DNA of 64,000 bases. Source: Saprospiraceae bacterium. GTDB taxonomy: Bacteria > Bacteroidota > Bacteroidia > Chitinophagales > Saprospiraceae. A program made the translations under genes and the position numbers. The stretch's first letter is position 1; each line of letters begins with the position of its first letter. The stretch spans positions 102,428 to 166,427 of the forward strand of contig JALHQW010000011.1 in assembly GCA_022841745.1 (NCBI GenBank). Direction: 5' to 3'. The notes below the pieces were generated by a model that did no database searches, was not told where the DNA came from, and was given only the letters and a program-made list of their open reading frames with translations. Of this stretch, positions 24,801-32,543 are shown one piece after another.

Positions 24801-27800
24801 AGCGGCTCGGATTCGGGTTTCAATTTCACCTTGGAGTGGACGGCGCTCAGCGGCCAAATTTTTTCCGGCGAAACAACGACCACGCCCATCGTGGACGACC
24901 CCGGTGAATACCAATTACAAGTGACCAATATCCAAAATGGCTGCGTGAGCTATGATACGGTGTTGGCTACTGTTGACCTCACCAATTGTGTGCCGCAGGT
25001 CAATGCGGGTGCGGATGGCCTTATCAATTGCTATGACCTCACGCTGACCGATACCTTGACCGCCACGGGCAGTGTCGGCGCCAATATCACCTATAATTGG
25101 ACGGCTTTATCAGGAACCATTTTTGAACAAACCGAACCGTTTGCGCCCATCGTATCGGCTGGCACATTTGTTTTTACGGTCACCAATACCACTGTAGGTT
25201 TGTCGGCAATGGATACGGTCATCGTTTTGGAAGATACCGCTTACCCGGTAGCCGAAGCGGGAACTAACATCCTGTCGCTCACCTGTCCCGAACTGGCGGT
25301 TTGCTACCCACTCGATGCAACGGGCACTTCCGTTGGGCCGCAATTCAGCTATACCTGGGAAGGCCCCGAGCCGGGCAGTATTTGCACCGACCCAAACCAA
25401 TTGAATGTAGAAGTTTTGGGCGAAGGGCTTTACACCCTTAGTGTTTTGAACACCGACAACGGCTGCAAGAGCGATGATGGCGTACTGTTGCGACTACTTG
25501 ACTTTGAGCCGATTGCCGATGCGGGCTTGGACAGCCAGATGATTTGCGGCGACACGGCAATCGTGCTGGACGGTACTGGTTCATCCGCCAGCGGCTTGGC
25601 CTATACCTACACTTGGTCGTCGGTAGGTGGCAACATTTTGGCCAACGGCCAAACCACCACGCCCACCGTACAGCCCAACAATGGCAGCGATGTTTTCACC
25701 CTCGTTGTTGAAAACACCCTGAACCTCTGCCGTGACACGGACGAGGTGGTCATCTTCGCCCCTGTGAACTGTAGCCCCGATTGCATAGCAAGCGCCTCTG
25801 GGCCGTTTGATTGCAATGACCCGACCGTTGACCTTTTCTCCAATGGTTCCAGTGCTGGGGCCGACATCAGCTATCTTTGGGAAACCATCAACGGCAGTTT
25901 TTGCGGCGATATAACGATGGCCAATACCTGTGCCGACGCCGCTGGAATCTATAACCTGACCGTAACAAGAACCTACCCGAACGGAGCCATTTTCACATCC
26001 TCCTGCCAAGTACAGGTAGCCAACAACGGCCAGCCCCCCGCCACGGATGCCGGGCCTGATGCCAATATCACCTGCGAAAACCAAACCTTGACCATCGGCG
26101 GAAACGCAACGGCTTCGGGCAGTGGCATCAGCTACAGTTGGACCACCAGCGGCGGCAGTTTTTGCGGCAGCACCAATACCAAAACGGTTTGCGTAGATGA
26201 GCCTGGTTTGTACTCTTTATTGGTTGTCAATAGCTTGACGGGCTGCTCCGCAACAGACGAGGTGCTTATCGGCCTCGATACGATTCACCCTACGGCCAAT
26301 GCCGGAGTTGATGCCGAAATCACCTGCAATAGCAATACCGTGGTGCTGACGGGAACTGGCAACCCCTCCAATGTGGATTATACTTGGACGACAATAAACG
26401 GCGATATCTGTGCTGGCGCCAATACGCCCAGCCCCGTCGCCTGTGATGCAGGCACGTACATTCTGACCGTTACCACCCCTGAAAACGGCTGCTCCGACTC
26501 CGATATCGTGAACGTAAGCGCATCGCCCGACGTGCCCAACCCCGATGCCGGGCCAGACCTTTACTTCACTTGTTCCGACACGGTTTTCACCATTAATGCC
26601 ACGGCAACGGGCCAAAACCCTTTGAACTATAACTGGACGGCAAGCAATGGCGGCTGCATCATTGGCGCAGCCGACCAACTGCAAGTGACGGTAGGCTGCA
26701 TCGGCACCTACACGCTGATGGCGCAGGATGCTGTCACTGGCTGTACTGCTGTCTCTGCCTTTGATGTTTTGGCCGACAACTTCCCGCCCGATGTGCAGCT
26801 TGGGAACCCGGCTGAAATCAATTGCCAGAACCTCAGCGTGATGCTCGATGCCAGCGCCTCGTTGCCCGCAGGGCAGCTCAGCTTTGCTTGGACGACGGGG
26901 AACGGCCATTTCGTATCAGGGCAAAACACGGCCACACCGACCGTTGATTCAGCGGGCCTTTACACGGTCACAGTGACGAACACACAGACCCATTGCACCG
27001 CAACGGCAAGCGTGACCGTGAGCCGTGATGCTTCCATACCTACGGCCATTGCGGGCTTTGACACCACGCTTACTTGTGTTCGCAACAGTTTGGTTTTGAG
27101 TGGCTTAGGCTCTAGCGTGGGTGTTGACATCACCTATCTTTGGACGACCTCCGATGGTCATATCGTCAATGACGAATCCAGCATGACCCCGCTTGTTGAT
27201 GAACCGGGCACCTATACGCTGGAAGTGCGGAACCTTGGCAATGGCTGCGTGGTGACGGACATCGTAACGGTTTCGATGGACACCTTGCAGCCCACTGCGG
27301 CCATTGATGCTTCGCAACCATTGACCATCACTTGCGAACGGGAACAGGTGGTCTTGTTGGGCAACCTCAGCAGTCCGTTCGACACGCTCGACTTCGCCTG
27401 GACGACGACCGACGGAGCGATTTTCGCTGGCGCAAACGGCCCAAACGCCACCGTGACCGCTGCTGGCACTTACCTGTTGACCATCACCAACGAGCGCAAT
27501 GGCTGCACGGACACTGTGTCAGTTGTGGTTGATGAAGACTTAGTGCCGCCCACGCTTTCATTTGGCGCTGCTCCGCAACTTACCTGTGAGCGCTTGACGG
27601 TTCAGCTTTCCGTACAGCCAGCCACTGCCGACTTTGGTTATGATTGGGCAGGCCCTGGCACTATCGTTGGTTCGGATACCCCTACCCCAACGGTCAGTCA
27701 GACAGGGGTTTACAGCGTGACCGTTACCGATTGGGCCAATGGCTGCACAACGGAAGGCTCGGTAGTGGTCACCCAGAACAAGCAGCCACCACAGGCCATT

Positions 27801-28814
27801 GCCACCACGCAGGGCAATATTGACTGCGACAACTTGACGGCAACGATCACGGGCCTTGGTTCCTCCGATGCGGGTGTGGCATATACTTGGTCAACCTTGG
27901 ATGGCGGCAATATTGCCCATGCCGATTCTGTCAGCACGACCGTGGATGCGGCTGGCACCTATATTCTAATCGTAAAAAGATTGGATAATGGCTGTGCGGA
28001 CACGTCTTCTACGGTGGTCATTGCGACTTCTACGCCCATCTCCAACGCATTGCTCCGCTTGGAGCACCCCAACTGTCTCGACCCCGATGGCTATATCTAT
28101 ATTGACTCGGTGATAGGTGGTGCATCGCCCTATTATTTTGCCTTGGATGGCCACCTGTTCATCACCTATCCGCAGTTCAGCTATTTGGATGAAGGGGAGC
28201 ATATCCTGACCATCAAGGATGAAAATGGCTGCTCCTGGACGGACACGCTGACCTTGGTGAACTCGGAGGAAGTGCTGGTCGAGCTTGGCCCTGATATCAC
28301 CCTCATCCAGGGCGAATCCACGACTTTGGAAGCGCAAATCAGCATAGAACCAACGGAGGTGGACACCATTTGGTGGACGAACCTGCCCCTGCCCGTCGAG
28401 TGCCCCGAATGCCTGACGCAGACCGTGACGCCCGAAGAAACGACGACCTACCGCATCCATGTGGTTGACACCAATGGTTGCGCAGCGATGGACAAAATCA
28501 CCATCACGGTGGAGGAGGAGCGCCCCTTCTATGTGCCAACGGCCTTTTCGCCGAACGGCGACGGCACGAACGACCGCCTTTTCCTCTATGCTGGCCCGGA
28601 GGTGAAAATGATTCGCTCCTTCCGCATCTTCGACCGATGGGGCGACCTTGTGTTCTTTGCTGACGACTTCGACCCGAACACCCCGCAGTTCGGTTGGGAT
28701 GGCCGCTTGGATGGCCAGCCGATGGACCCCGCCGTGTTCGTCTGGAAAGTGGCGTTGGAATACCAGAATGGGAAGGTGAGGGAGTTTTATGGGGATTTAA
28801 CGCTGGTGAGGTGA
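21807..28814 (+). CDS. Giant secreted Ig-like repeat protein with T9SS type B sorting domain
   Basis: A 2335-residue surface protein. A signal peptide (MRIIPRLISLVVLLLLAHLGRA) is followed by a proprotein-convertase-P-like beta-sandwich (about 45-195, SLDLTLTSPAGQQVQLVGTSG). Three short CHU-type repeats (ICDGETVVFDGQ, VCFGETYTVGTTTY, ICQGESFAVGNNSY; each ending GCDS or NCDS) come next. About 19 consecutive PKD/Ig-like repeats of about 83 residues follow, each with the pattern P-A-AG-D-L-C, a central YxWT strand and GTYxLxVT-NGC. The C-terminal 95 residues (FYVPTAFSPNGDGTNDRLF) are the gliding-motility-associated type B sorting domain. Such proteins are exported by the type IX system and displayed on the surface, for adhesion or gliding. 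Confidence 0.93.
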   Translation: MRIIPRLISLVVLLLLAHLGRAQDCGCADSGNCPLQFTPGESTQVCYEFTDAFNNDLASPTQGVCGVYIKFRHGRIGSLDLTLTSPAGQQVQLVGTSGNCNTFTPLATWDILFVPCATACQPDTINNCPYPCVFDGCPTTCPWGSGTYDGQYHPFSGCLESFNAGPMNGQWCIEIENDAQFNGGTILEFEIIPCDDSGQFCCDADAGNLPDPNVTACINDPSLDLDLVPTYGAIVPDPLEYGYTFAVFNGNNLYALTTNDNFTSYPAGSFTVCGLSYLLADAANLPAPGSPLTPQSLDANLNGPSPAFCGDIGLNCVVVNIGAPPPTTLLRDTICDGETVVFDGQNIGTTGLYRDTVPSFFGCDSIINLELMVMLDATTNLVETVCFGETYTVGTTTYAASGIYTQPLLTQFGCDSTVTLNLTVLPENTVTLNEIICQGESFAVGNNSYNTSGTYINTLQTQPLNCDSTVTLNLTVVQTSVSIATPGILTCQQTSVPLVSTASTSFGTLTYLWTTNGGAFGGATDQANTTATAPGTYTLTVTSAGCSSSATVTVQQDAMMPNATIVPSATALTCDTLSISLNGSGSTPAGNISYAWRGTAWNPLGTSQSISTTQPGTFRLIITDLTNQCKDTATVVITQDIVPPTASGGADMELSCTMPTASLNGTASSPSGNISYNWSTLDGNILPPANALTALADEPGTYQLIVENLANGCRDTDLVIVTVDTLTPSADIALPQGNTLNCYNDTLTLDGSGSTGSQFVVYQWLGNVFNQQGTPPTGQVNSPGNYSLVLFDTSNGCRDTATVSIGSDFVFPNADAGPDDSLTCSINSLLIGGSGSSSGPDFIYEWTSSPSGAFLSSQNLPTVNVNAAAIYNLTVTDTTNGCTDSDFMVVEYSETPPVANAGPDYLLNCTDTAVILDASNSTIVPFAEIAWINSAGDTISDDVQVTVDYAGVFVLSIRLAFCTSYDTVVVTQGTVAPIADAGPDVMIDCLTGQATLDGSGSDSGFNFTLEWTALSGQIFSGETTTTPIVDDPGEYQLQVTNIQNGCVSYDTVLATVDLTNCVPQVNAGADGLINCYDLTLTDTLTATGSVGANITYNWTALSGTIFEQTEPFAPIVSAGTFVFTVTNTTVGLSAMDTVIVLEDTAYPVAEAGTNILSLTCPELAVCYPLDATGTSVGPQFSYTWEGPEPGSICTDPNQLNVEVLGEGLYTLSVLNTDNGCKSDDGVLLRLLDFEPIADAGLDSQMICGDTAIVLDGTGSSASGLAYTYTWSSVGGNILANGQTTTPTVQPNNGSDVFTLVVENTLNLCRDTDEVVIFAPVNCSPDCIASASGPFDCNDPTVDLFSNGSSAGADISYLWETINGSFCGDITMANTCADAAGIYNLTVTRTYPNGAIFTSSCQVQVANNGQPPATDAGPDANITCENQTLTIGGNATASGSGISYSWTTSGGSFCGSTNTKTVCVDEPGLYSLLVVNSLTGCSATDEVLIGLDTIHPTANAGVDAEITCNSNTVVLTGTGNPSNVDYTWTTINGDICAGANTPSPVACDAGTYILTVTTPENGCSDSDIVNVSASPDVPNPDAGPDLYFTCSDTVFTINATATGQNPLNYNWTASNGGCIIGAADQLQVTVGCIGTYTLMAQDAVTGCTAVSAFDVLADNFPPDVQLGNPAEINCQNLSVMLDASASLPAGQLSFAWTTGNGHFVSGQNTATPTVDSAGLYTVTVTNTQTHCTATASVTVSRDASIPTAIAGFDTTLTCVRNSLVLSGLGSSVGVDITYLWTTSDGHIVNDESSMTPLVDEPGTYTLEVRNLGNGCVVTDIVTVSMDTLQPTAAIDASQPLTITCEREQVVLLGNLSSPFDTLDFAWTTTDGAIFAGANGPNATVTAAGTYLLTITNERNGCTDTVSVVVDEDLVPPTLSFGAAPQLTCERLTVQLSVQPATADFGYDWAGPGTIVGSDTPTPTVSQTGVYSVTVTDWANGCTTEGSVVVTQNKQPPQAIATTQGNIDCDNLTATITGLGSSDAGVAYTWSTLDGGNIAHADSVSTTVDAAGTYILIVKRLDNGCADTSSTVVIATSTPISNALLRLEHPNCLDPDGYIYIDSVIGGASPYYFALDGHLFITYPQFSYLDEGEHILTIKDENGCSWTDTLTLVNSEEVLVELGPDITLIQGESTTLEAQISIEPTEVDTIWWTNLPLPVECPECLTQTVTPEETTTYRIHVVDTNGCAAMDKITITVEEERPFYVPTAFSPNGDGTNDRLFLYAGPEVKMIRSFRIFDRWGDLVFFADDFDPNTPQFGWDGRLDGQPMDPAVFVWKVALEYQNGKVREFYGDLTLVR

Positions 28815-28852
28815 AATTAGGGCGTTGATGCCTCTTTGCCCTATGAATAGCA

Positions 28853-29776
28853 CTACCCAAGCCCACTCACCTCCTCCGCTGAAAGGCCAGTTTCACGCAT
28901 CACTTCTTCAATGGATGCGCCGCTCTTCAACAAAAGGCGTCCCAACTTAACGGCATGTTCTTTGACTTGCGCCTGTGCTGTTTCCTTCTGCCTTCGTTCC
29001 TCCTCCTTCTGCCTGCGCTCCTCTTCCAGCCTTTTGCTTAACTCTGCTTTTTCAGCCTCTTGCAGGGCGAAAAGTGCCTCTATTTCTTCTTCTGCCTGTA
29101 ATTTAGCCCTTAGTTCTTCCTCTTTGAGTGGGCGCTGGAGGTATTCCGCTACGTCCTTGAACTCTTCCGGCACCTCTGCCAGGTCAAGGATGAACTTCTC
29201 CTCTGCCACCCAAGCCTGGTTGAACAGGGTCATGAACTGCTCGATGCGACTTCGACGCTTTTGCGGCAGCCGACGCACCTGCAAAATATAACAGGTGTGC
29301 GTGAGCAAGTCAATAAAGTCGCTGGTGATGTGCAGTTCTTCGTGCTTCGACATATCAACGATGCGTCGGTCCACCTTTGCCGCCATCACTGGGATGTCCT
29401 CGATATTATAGCCAAGGATGTAAATGCTGATGATGGGCAGTGCGAACTCCCGACCTCCGTCTGGCAGCTTCTGCCGATGCGAATACGAGAGGCCGAGGTA
29501 GTTGCGGAAACGAAGCACGTTGGTAGGCAGCTTCGACTTCTGCAGCTCAATGAGCACAGCCTCCTGTCTGCCGTCCTCGTCCCGGATGAGCGCCCGGAAG
29601 TCGAGCCGATAGAGGGTGAAGCGCCGCTCTTGGTCTTCGACGACGACCTCCTGCTGGGCAAGTTCCAATTCGAGCACCTCCTTCTCCAAGATGACGGACA
29701 GCACCTTGCGGGCCAATCGGTCGTTGGACATCAGGTACTTGAAGGCATGGTCGTAGAGTGGGTTGGCTATCTTCAT
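28853..29776 (-). CDS. PD-(D/E)XK nuclease family transposase-like (Rpn-type) protein
   Basis: A 307-residue protein of the Rpn/PDDEXK_2 family. The start MKIANPLYDHAFKYLMSN is the family hallmark. The nuclease core shows LDFRALIRDEDGRQEAVLIELQKSK, which supplies the D ... E-x-Q/K residues. The last third is a long charged coiled coil (RRQKEEERRQKETAQ) ending in a small helix pair with SGASIEEVMRETGLSAEEV. Family members promote RecA-independent recombination or are domesticated transposases. There are no terminal repeats around it, so it is not an active element here. Confidence 0.85.
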   Translation of the reverse strand: MKIANPLYDHAFKYLMSNDRLARKVLSVILEKEVLELELAQQEVVVEDQERRFTLYRLDFRALIRDEDGRQEAVLIELQKSKLPTNVLRFRNYLGLSYSHRQKLPDGGREFALPIISIYILGYNIEDIPVMAAKVDRRIVDMSKHEELHITSDFIDLLTHTCYILQVRRLPQKRRSRIEQFMTLFNQAWVAEEKFILDLAEVPEEFKDVAEYLQRPLKEEELRAKLQAEEEIEALFALQEAEKAELSKRLEEERRQKEEERRQKETAQAQVKEHAVKLGRLLLKSGASIEEVMRETGLSAEEVSGLG

Positions 29777-29780
29777 GCGG

Positions 29781-29810
29781 CGAAGTTACGGGATTGAGGT
29801 GGTTTTTCAA
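29781..29810 (-). promoter_or_regulatory. Promoter of the PD-(D/E)XK gene (TTG, 19-bp gap, TAACTTCG)
   Basis: On the minus strand, TTG (29808-29810) precedes TAACTTCG (29781-29788) by 19 bases. The box ends four bases before the ATG with the sequence CCGC between, the same as in front of purK. A leaderless mRNA is predicted. Confidence 0.45.
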
Positions 29811-29886
29811 TGGGCGAGGGTGTGGTTGAGCGGCTTACGGCAAGTAGGGAGGGTGCAATCAGCGAACTTGAAGCGGAGGCTATCCT

Positions 29887-31062
29887 TTAGCGGTTTATTT
29901 CAGCCAATAGTTTTTCGATTTCCGCTGTATTGGCGGCGGTTGTTTTGGCCAAATTCATGGCTTTTTCCGCTGCTGTATTGGCTTCGTCCTTATTGCCCAA
30001 TTTCAATTGGAGCCTTGCGGAAAACAGGAACCCATTGGGGGTTTGACAGTGCCCCAAAGCATTTTCAGACCACCCCAAGGCTGCAAGCAATGCCTTCTCC
30101 TTGCCTATATGCTCGATGTACATCCGCATCAATTCCTCGAAAAGCGGCATGTATTGGCCACAATCAACGGCCACCCGATGTAGGAGCTTTTCAGGGATGA
30201 AGGTTTCTGCCCAGTTAGCGAATGCCTTCTGCTGCTTGGTGTCAAGGTAGAAACGGGACGACAGCATCCCCTCTTGGACGATTGCAGCGGCTGGGTCAAT
30301 GAGACCAGTCGCCGCCAGAACGGACTCAAAGGCTGACTCATCTTTTTCCGCTATGGCTTTTTTCATGTTCATTTCTACCATCGCCCTGAGCTTTTTGGTG
30401 AAACGGCCATCCTCCTTCCTTTTGTAGAGGTATTCAAAAGCGGTGCCCTTTAGCATGAATGCATTATCCAAAACGAGGTTGGCGGCACATTCGGCATTCG
30501 CAGTATCCGACTGAAGGCGCATCACCATTCCGTCCAAGACATCGTCGGTAGGCTCGCCGATGGCCTTGCGGGTTTTGAGGTAAACGCCCATTTCCTCGCA
30601 ATTGAGCTGGCCTTGCGACCATCGTAGCTTCATATCTGCATAGTGCTGTCCCAAGAACGATGCCTCAAACAAGTTGGAGAGCTGCCGCAACAGTTTTGGC
30701 TTGTCTATATAGCCAACGACCCGCACCAGTTCTGTGCCCGAACCATCCACCACCATCAAAGTGGGCAGTGCCGTGACGGCGTACTGCTTGGCAACTGACT
30801 TTCCCCCGGTGTCCACGTCCAATTTTAGGTTGATAAACTTGTTGTTCAAGGTCTGGTAAACCTCCCGTTCGCTGAATACTTCCATGTCCATCATCTTGCA
30901 CGGCCCGCACCAGGTAGCGTAAAAATCAATAAAGACCAATTTGCCCGTTTTTTGGGCCTTGACCAATGCCTCCTCGAAAGACTCTTGGAAATGGATGCTT
31001 TGGGCGTGCGCTAAGGATAGCGATAGCCAAAGTAATAGTAGTGGGAAGTAGTGTTTTTTCAT
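29887..31062 (-). CDS. Exported thioredoxin-fold protein
   Basis: A 391-residue protein with signal peptide MKKHYFPLLLLWLSLSLAHA. Residues about 25-145 are a thioredoxin domain with the active site YATWCGPCKMMDMEVF and the cis-Pro segment VTALPTLMVVDGSG. The remaining 240 residues are helical with a repeat-like pattern and no known catalytic motif. It probably reduces or isomerises disulphides of exported proteins. A paralogue of the same plan is at 62044-63246, where the redox motif is CAPC. Confidence 0.85.
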   Translation of the reverse strand: MKKHYFPLLLLWLSLSLAHAQSIHFQESFEEALVKAQKTGKLVFIDFYATWCGPCKMMDMEVFSEREVYQTLNNKFINLKLDVDTGGKSVAKQYAVTALPTLMVVDGSGTELVRVVGYIDKPKLLRQLSNLFEASFLGQHYADMKLRWSQGQLNCEEMGVYLKTRKAIGEPTDDVLDGMVMRLQSDTANAECAANLVLDNAFMLKGTAFEYLYKRKEDGRFTKKLRAMVEMNMKKAIAEKDESAFESVLAATGLIDPAAAIVQEGMLSSRFYLDTKQQKAFANWAETFIPEKLLHRVAVDCGQYMPLFEELMRMYIEHIGKEKALLAALGWSENALGHCQTPNGFLFSARLQLKLGNKDEANTAAEKAMNLAKTTAANTAEIEKLLAEINR

Positions 31063-31125
31063 GGTTGGATGGATTGTTGGTTAAAGGTTGTGGTTATTCA
31101 TCTTTTGGCAAATATAATTGACACA

Positions 31126-31476
31126 TTACGTCCTTTGCTTTTTTACAAATTTATCAATAAACTTCGTCCTGAGCGGTTCTGGCATCCAGAAAAACTGGCG
31201 GTTTGTGGCGAAATATTCCTCGATTGGTACATCTATCAAGTCGGCTTCTGCTTGCTGTACGCCTTCTTTTCGCAAGGCTGCCAAGGCTTTTTCGGAAACG
31301 ACCAAGTAGGCGTTTGAATAAAGGGCGATGTCGTCTTTGCCTGCAATCCCCTCGAAGCTTAGCTTATATACGAAAGGTGGAAGCTTGCGAACACCAGATG
31401 TATGTTGGTCAATAACTGGTTGTTTTACCAAAGTTTTTTCCAATCCTTTTTTACCGGATGAACCAATTCTATCCAA
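31126..31476 (-). CDS. Immunity-like small protein or -1 frame continuation of the upstream gene
   Basis: A 116-residue frame with no ATG; the first usable start is TTG at 31476. It overlaps the end of the preceding gene by 52 bases in the -1 frame. The sequence KLSFEGIAGKDDIALYSNAY then LVVSEKALAALRKEG resembles the end of DUF1629/Imm11-type immunity proteins, by general pattern only. The start codon is poor, and the upstream gene carries an in-phase A AAA AAG slip site at 31452-31446. It may therefore be made as a -1 fusion of 322 residues, or be the tail of a gene broken by a one-base indel. Confidence 0.55.
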   Translation of the reverse strand: MDRIGSSGKKGLEKTLVKQPVIDQHTSGVRKLPPFVYKLSFEGIAGKDDIALYSNAYLVVSEKALAALRKEGVQQAEADLIDVPIEEYFATNRQFFWMPEPLRTKFIDKFVKKQRT

Positions 31477-32093
31477 TTGTCCTTGAAATAAGAAGCGTCA
31501 ACCTCTATCGAAAAACTGCCACACTCCTTGCAAGTAATTATAACTTTACCTTCATGCAAGTTTTCCTTAACAAGGAATTCTGTATTGAAGTTTATAAATT
31601 GGCCTATGTTGTTAATTTGAACCGTTTGGTTTGCCCCGGATAAATACTCAACGTGCATCCCTTTAATTATATCTCTGTTGCCGATTTCTGAAAAAAAATA
31701 ATATAGTGGTAAATTCCGACTTTTATCGCCTGTGGTCATAACATAAAGACTCGATATACCCATCCCGTGGATAAATTGCCTAAGAATCATTTCGTCAGTA
31801 GATTCCCTCAAGCTAATTGGGGTTACAGTTTCTTCTTCTACATCGTATGATAAATTATACTTTCCAGAAGCTAACTCATTTGGATAGTCTGGGTTTCCTG
31901 TCACTAAAGCTCCTACTACGATATACCCTGTGGAGTTCCCATCAACAAAATGATAGTTCTTCAATTCAAGAGTAACAGTTGGGATTGAATCATTAAATTC
32001 GCTTGGCTGATATACGAGAGTAGCTCCCCACAATTTAGTATAGGTGTAGCTGAACAAAGTCAAAATAAAAAAAGTAGAAAGTACTTTAAACAT
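31425..32093 (-). CDS. Secreted protein of unknown function
   Basis: A 222-residue protein with a signal peptide (MFKVLSTFFILTLFSYTYT) and a beta-rich body, including a CKECGSF pair of cysteines near the end. I do not recognise the family. The gene is AT-rich compared with its neighbours. It follows the lipoprotein gene at 32544 on the same strand. This position, and a possible immunity-like gene after it, suggests a toxin-immunity type cluster, but that is inference. The last codons contain the slip sequence A AAA AAG described under the next gene. Confidence 0.65.
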   Translation of the reverse strand: MFKVLSTFFILTLFSYTYTKLWGATLVYQPSEFNDSIPTVTLELKNYHFVDGNSTGYIVVGALVTGNPDYPNELASGKYNLSYDVEEETVTPISLRESTDEMILRQFIHGMGISSLYVMTTGDKSRNLPLYYFFSEIGNRDIIKGMHVEYLSGANQTVQINNIGQFINFNTEFLVKENLHEGKVIITCKECGSFSIEVDASYFKDNWIELVHPVKKDWKKLW

Positions 32094-32300
32094 TGCTTAA
32101 ATTTTTTAAGTAGTTGCTTTGAATAGAGAATGTAAATTCAGTCATCCCATAAAGGAATTATGAACTTGTTGAAATTTGCGTTAAAATACTTTGTTGAAAC
32201 GAAGTCTCAAAAAGGATGATATCAAGGAGTTCATGATTGGATACCTATAGGTTGTTGAAATTGTTGCATTATATTCAAAATGTGTAAAAATTATCAAAAC

Positions 32301-32519
32301 GTAAGATTGGCCTTAGAGCATGTTTGGGATTTGGCCACTTGGTCAAAAAACGGCTCTTTTTCGCCATTTTCCCACCTTTTTTCAGTTGCATAGCCCCGCT
32401 CCCGAGAAATCGGGACAAGTTATGCGCCATCAAAAAGGTGAAAAGCTGACAAAAAATAGCTCGTTTTTGCCTCAAGCACCAAATCCCAAACATGCTCTTA
32501 GATGAAAGGCCAATCTTAC
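32301..32519. repeat. 219-bp fold-back element with 34/41-bp terminal inverted repeats
   Basis: The ends 32301-32334 and 32479-32519 are inverted repeats, identical except for a seven-base indel. The inner arms continue to pair imperfectly, down to a small hairpin CCCGA-GAAA-TCGGG at the centre (about 32406). The element has no coding frame and no obvious target duplication. It could be a MITE-like element or a structured RNA. The rest of the 32094-32543 gap is AT-rich without other features. Confidence 0.75.
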
Positions 32520-32543
32520 TATTGGAAGCTTGGCTGAACAAAG

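Noticed and set aside
28853..29776. Active transposon
   Set aside because: The PD-(D/E)XK protein resembles transposase-derived Rpn proteins, but no terminal inverted repeats or target duplication flank it.
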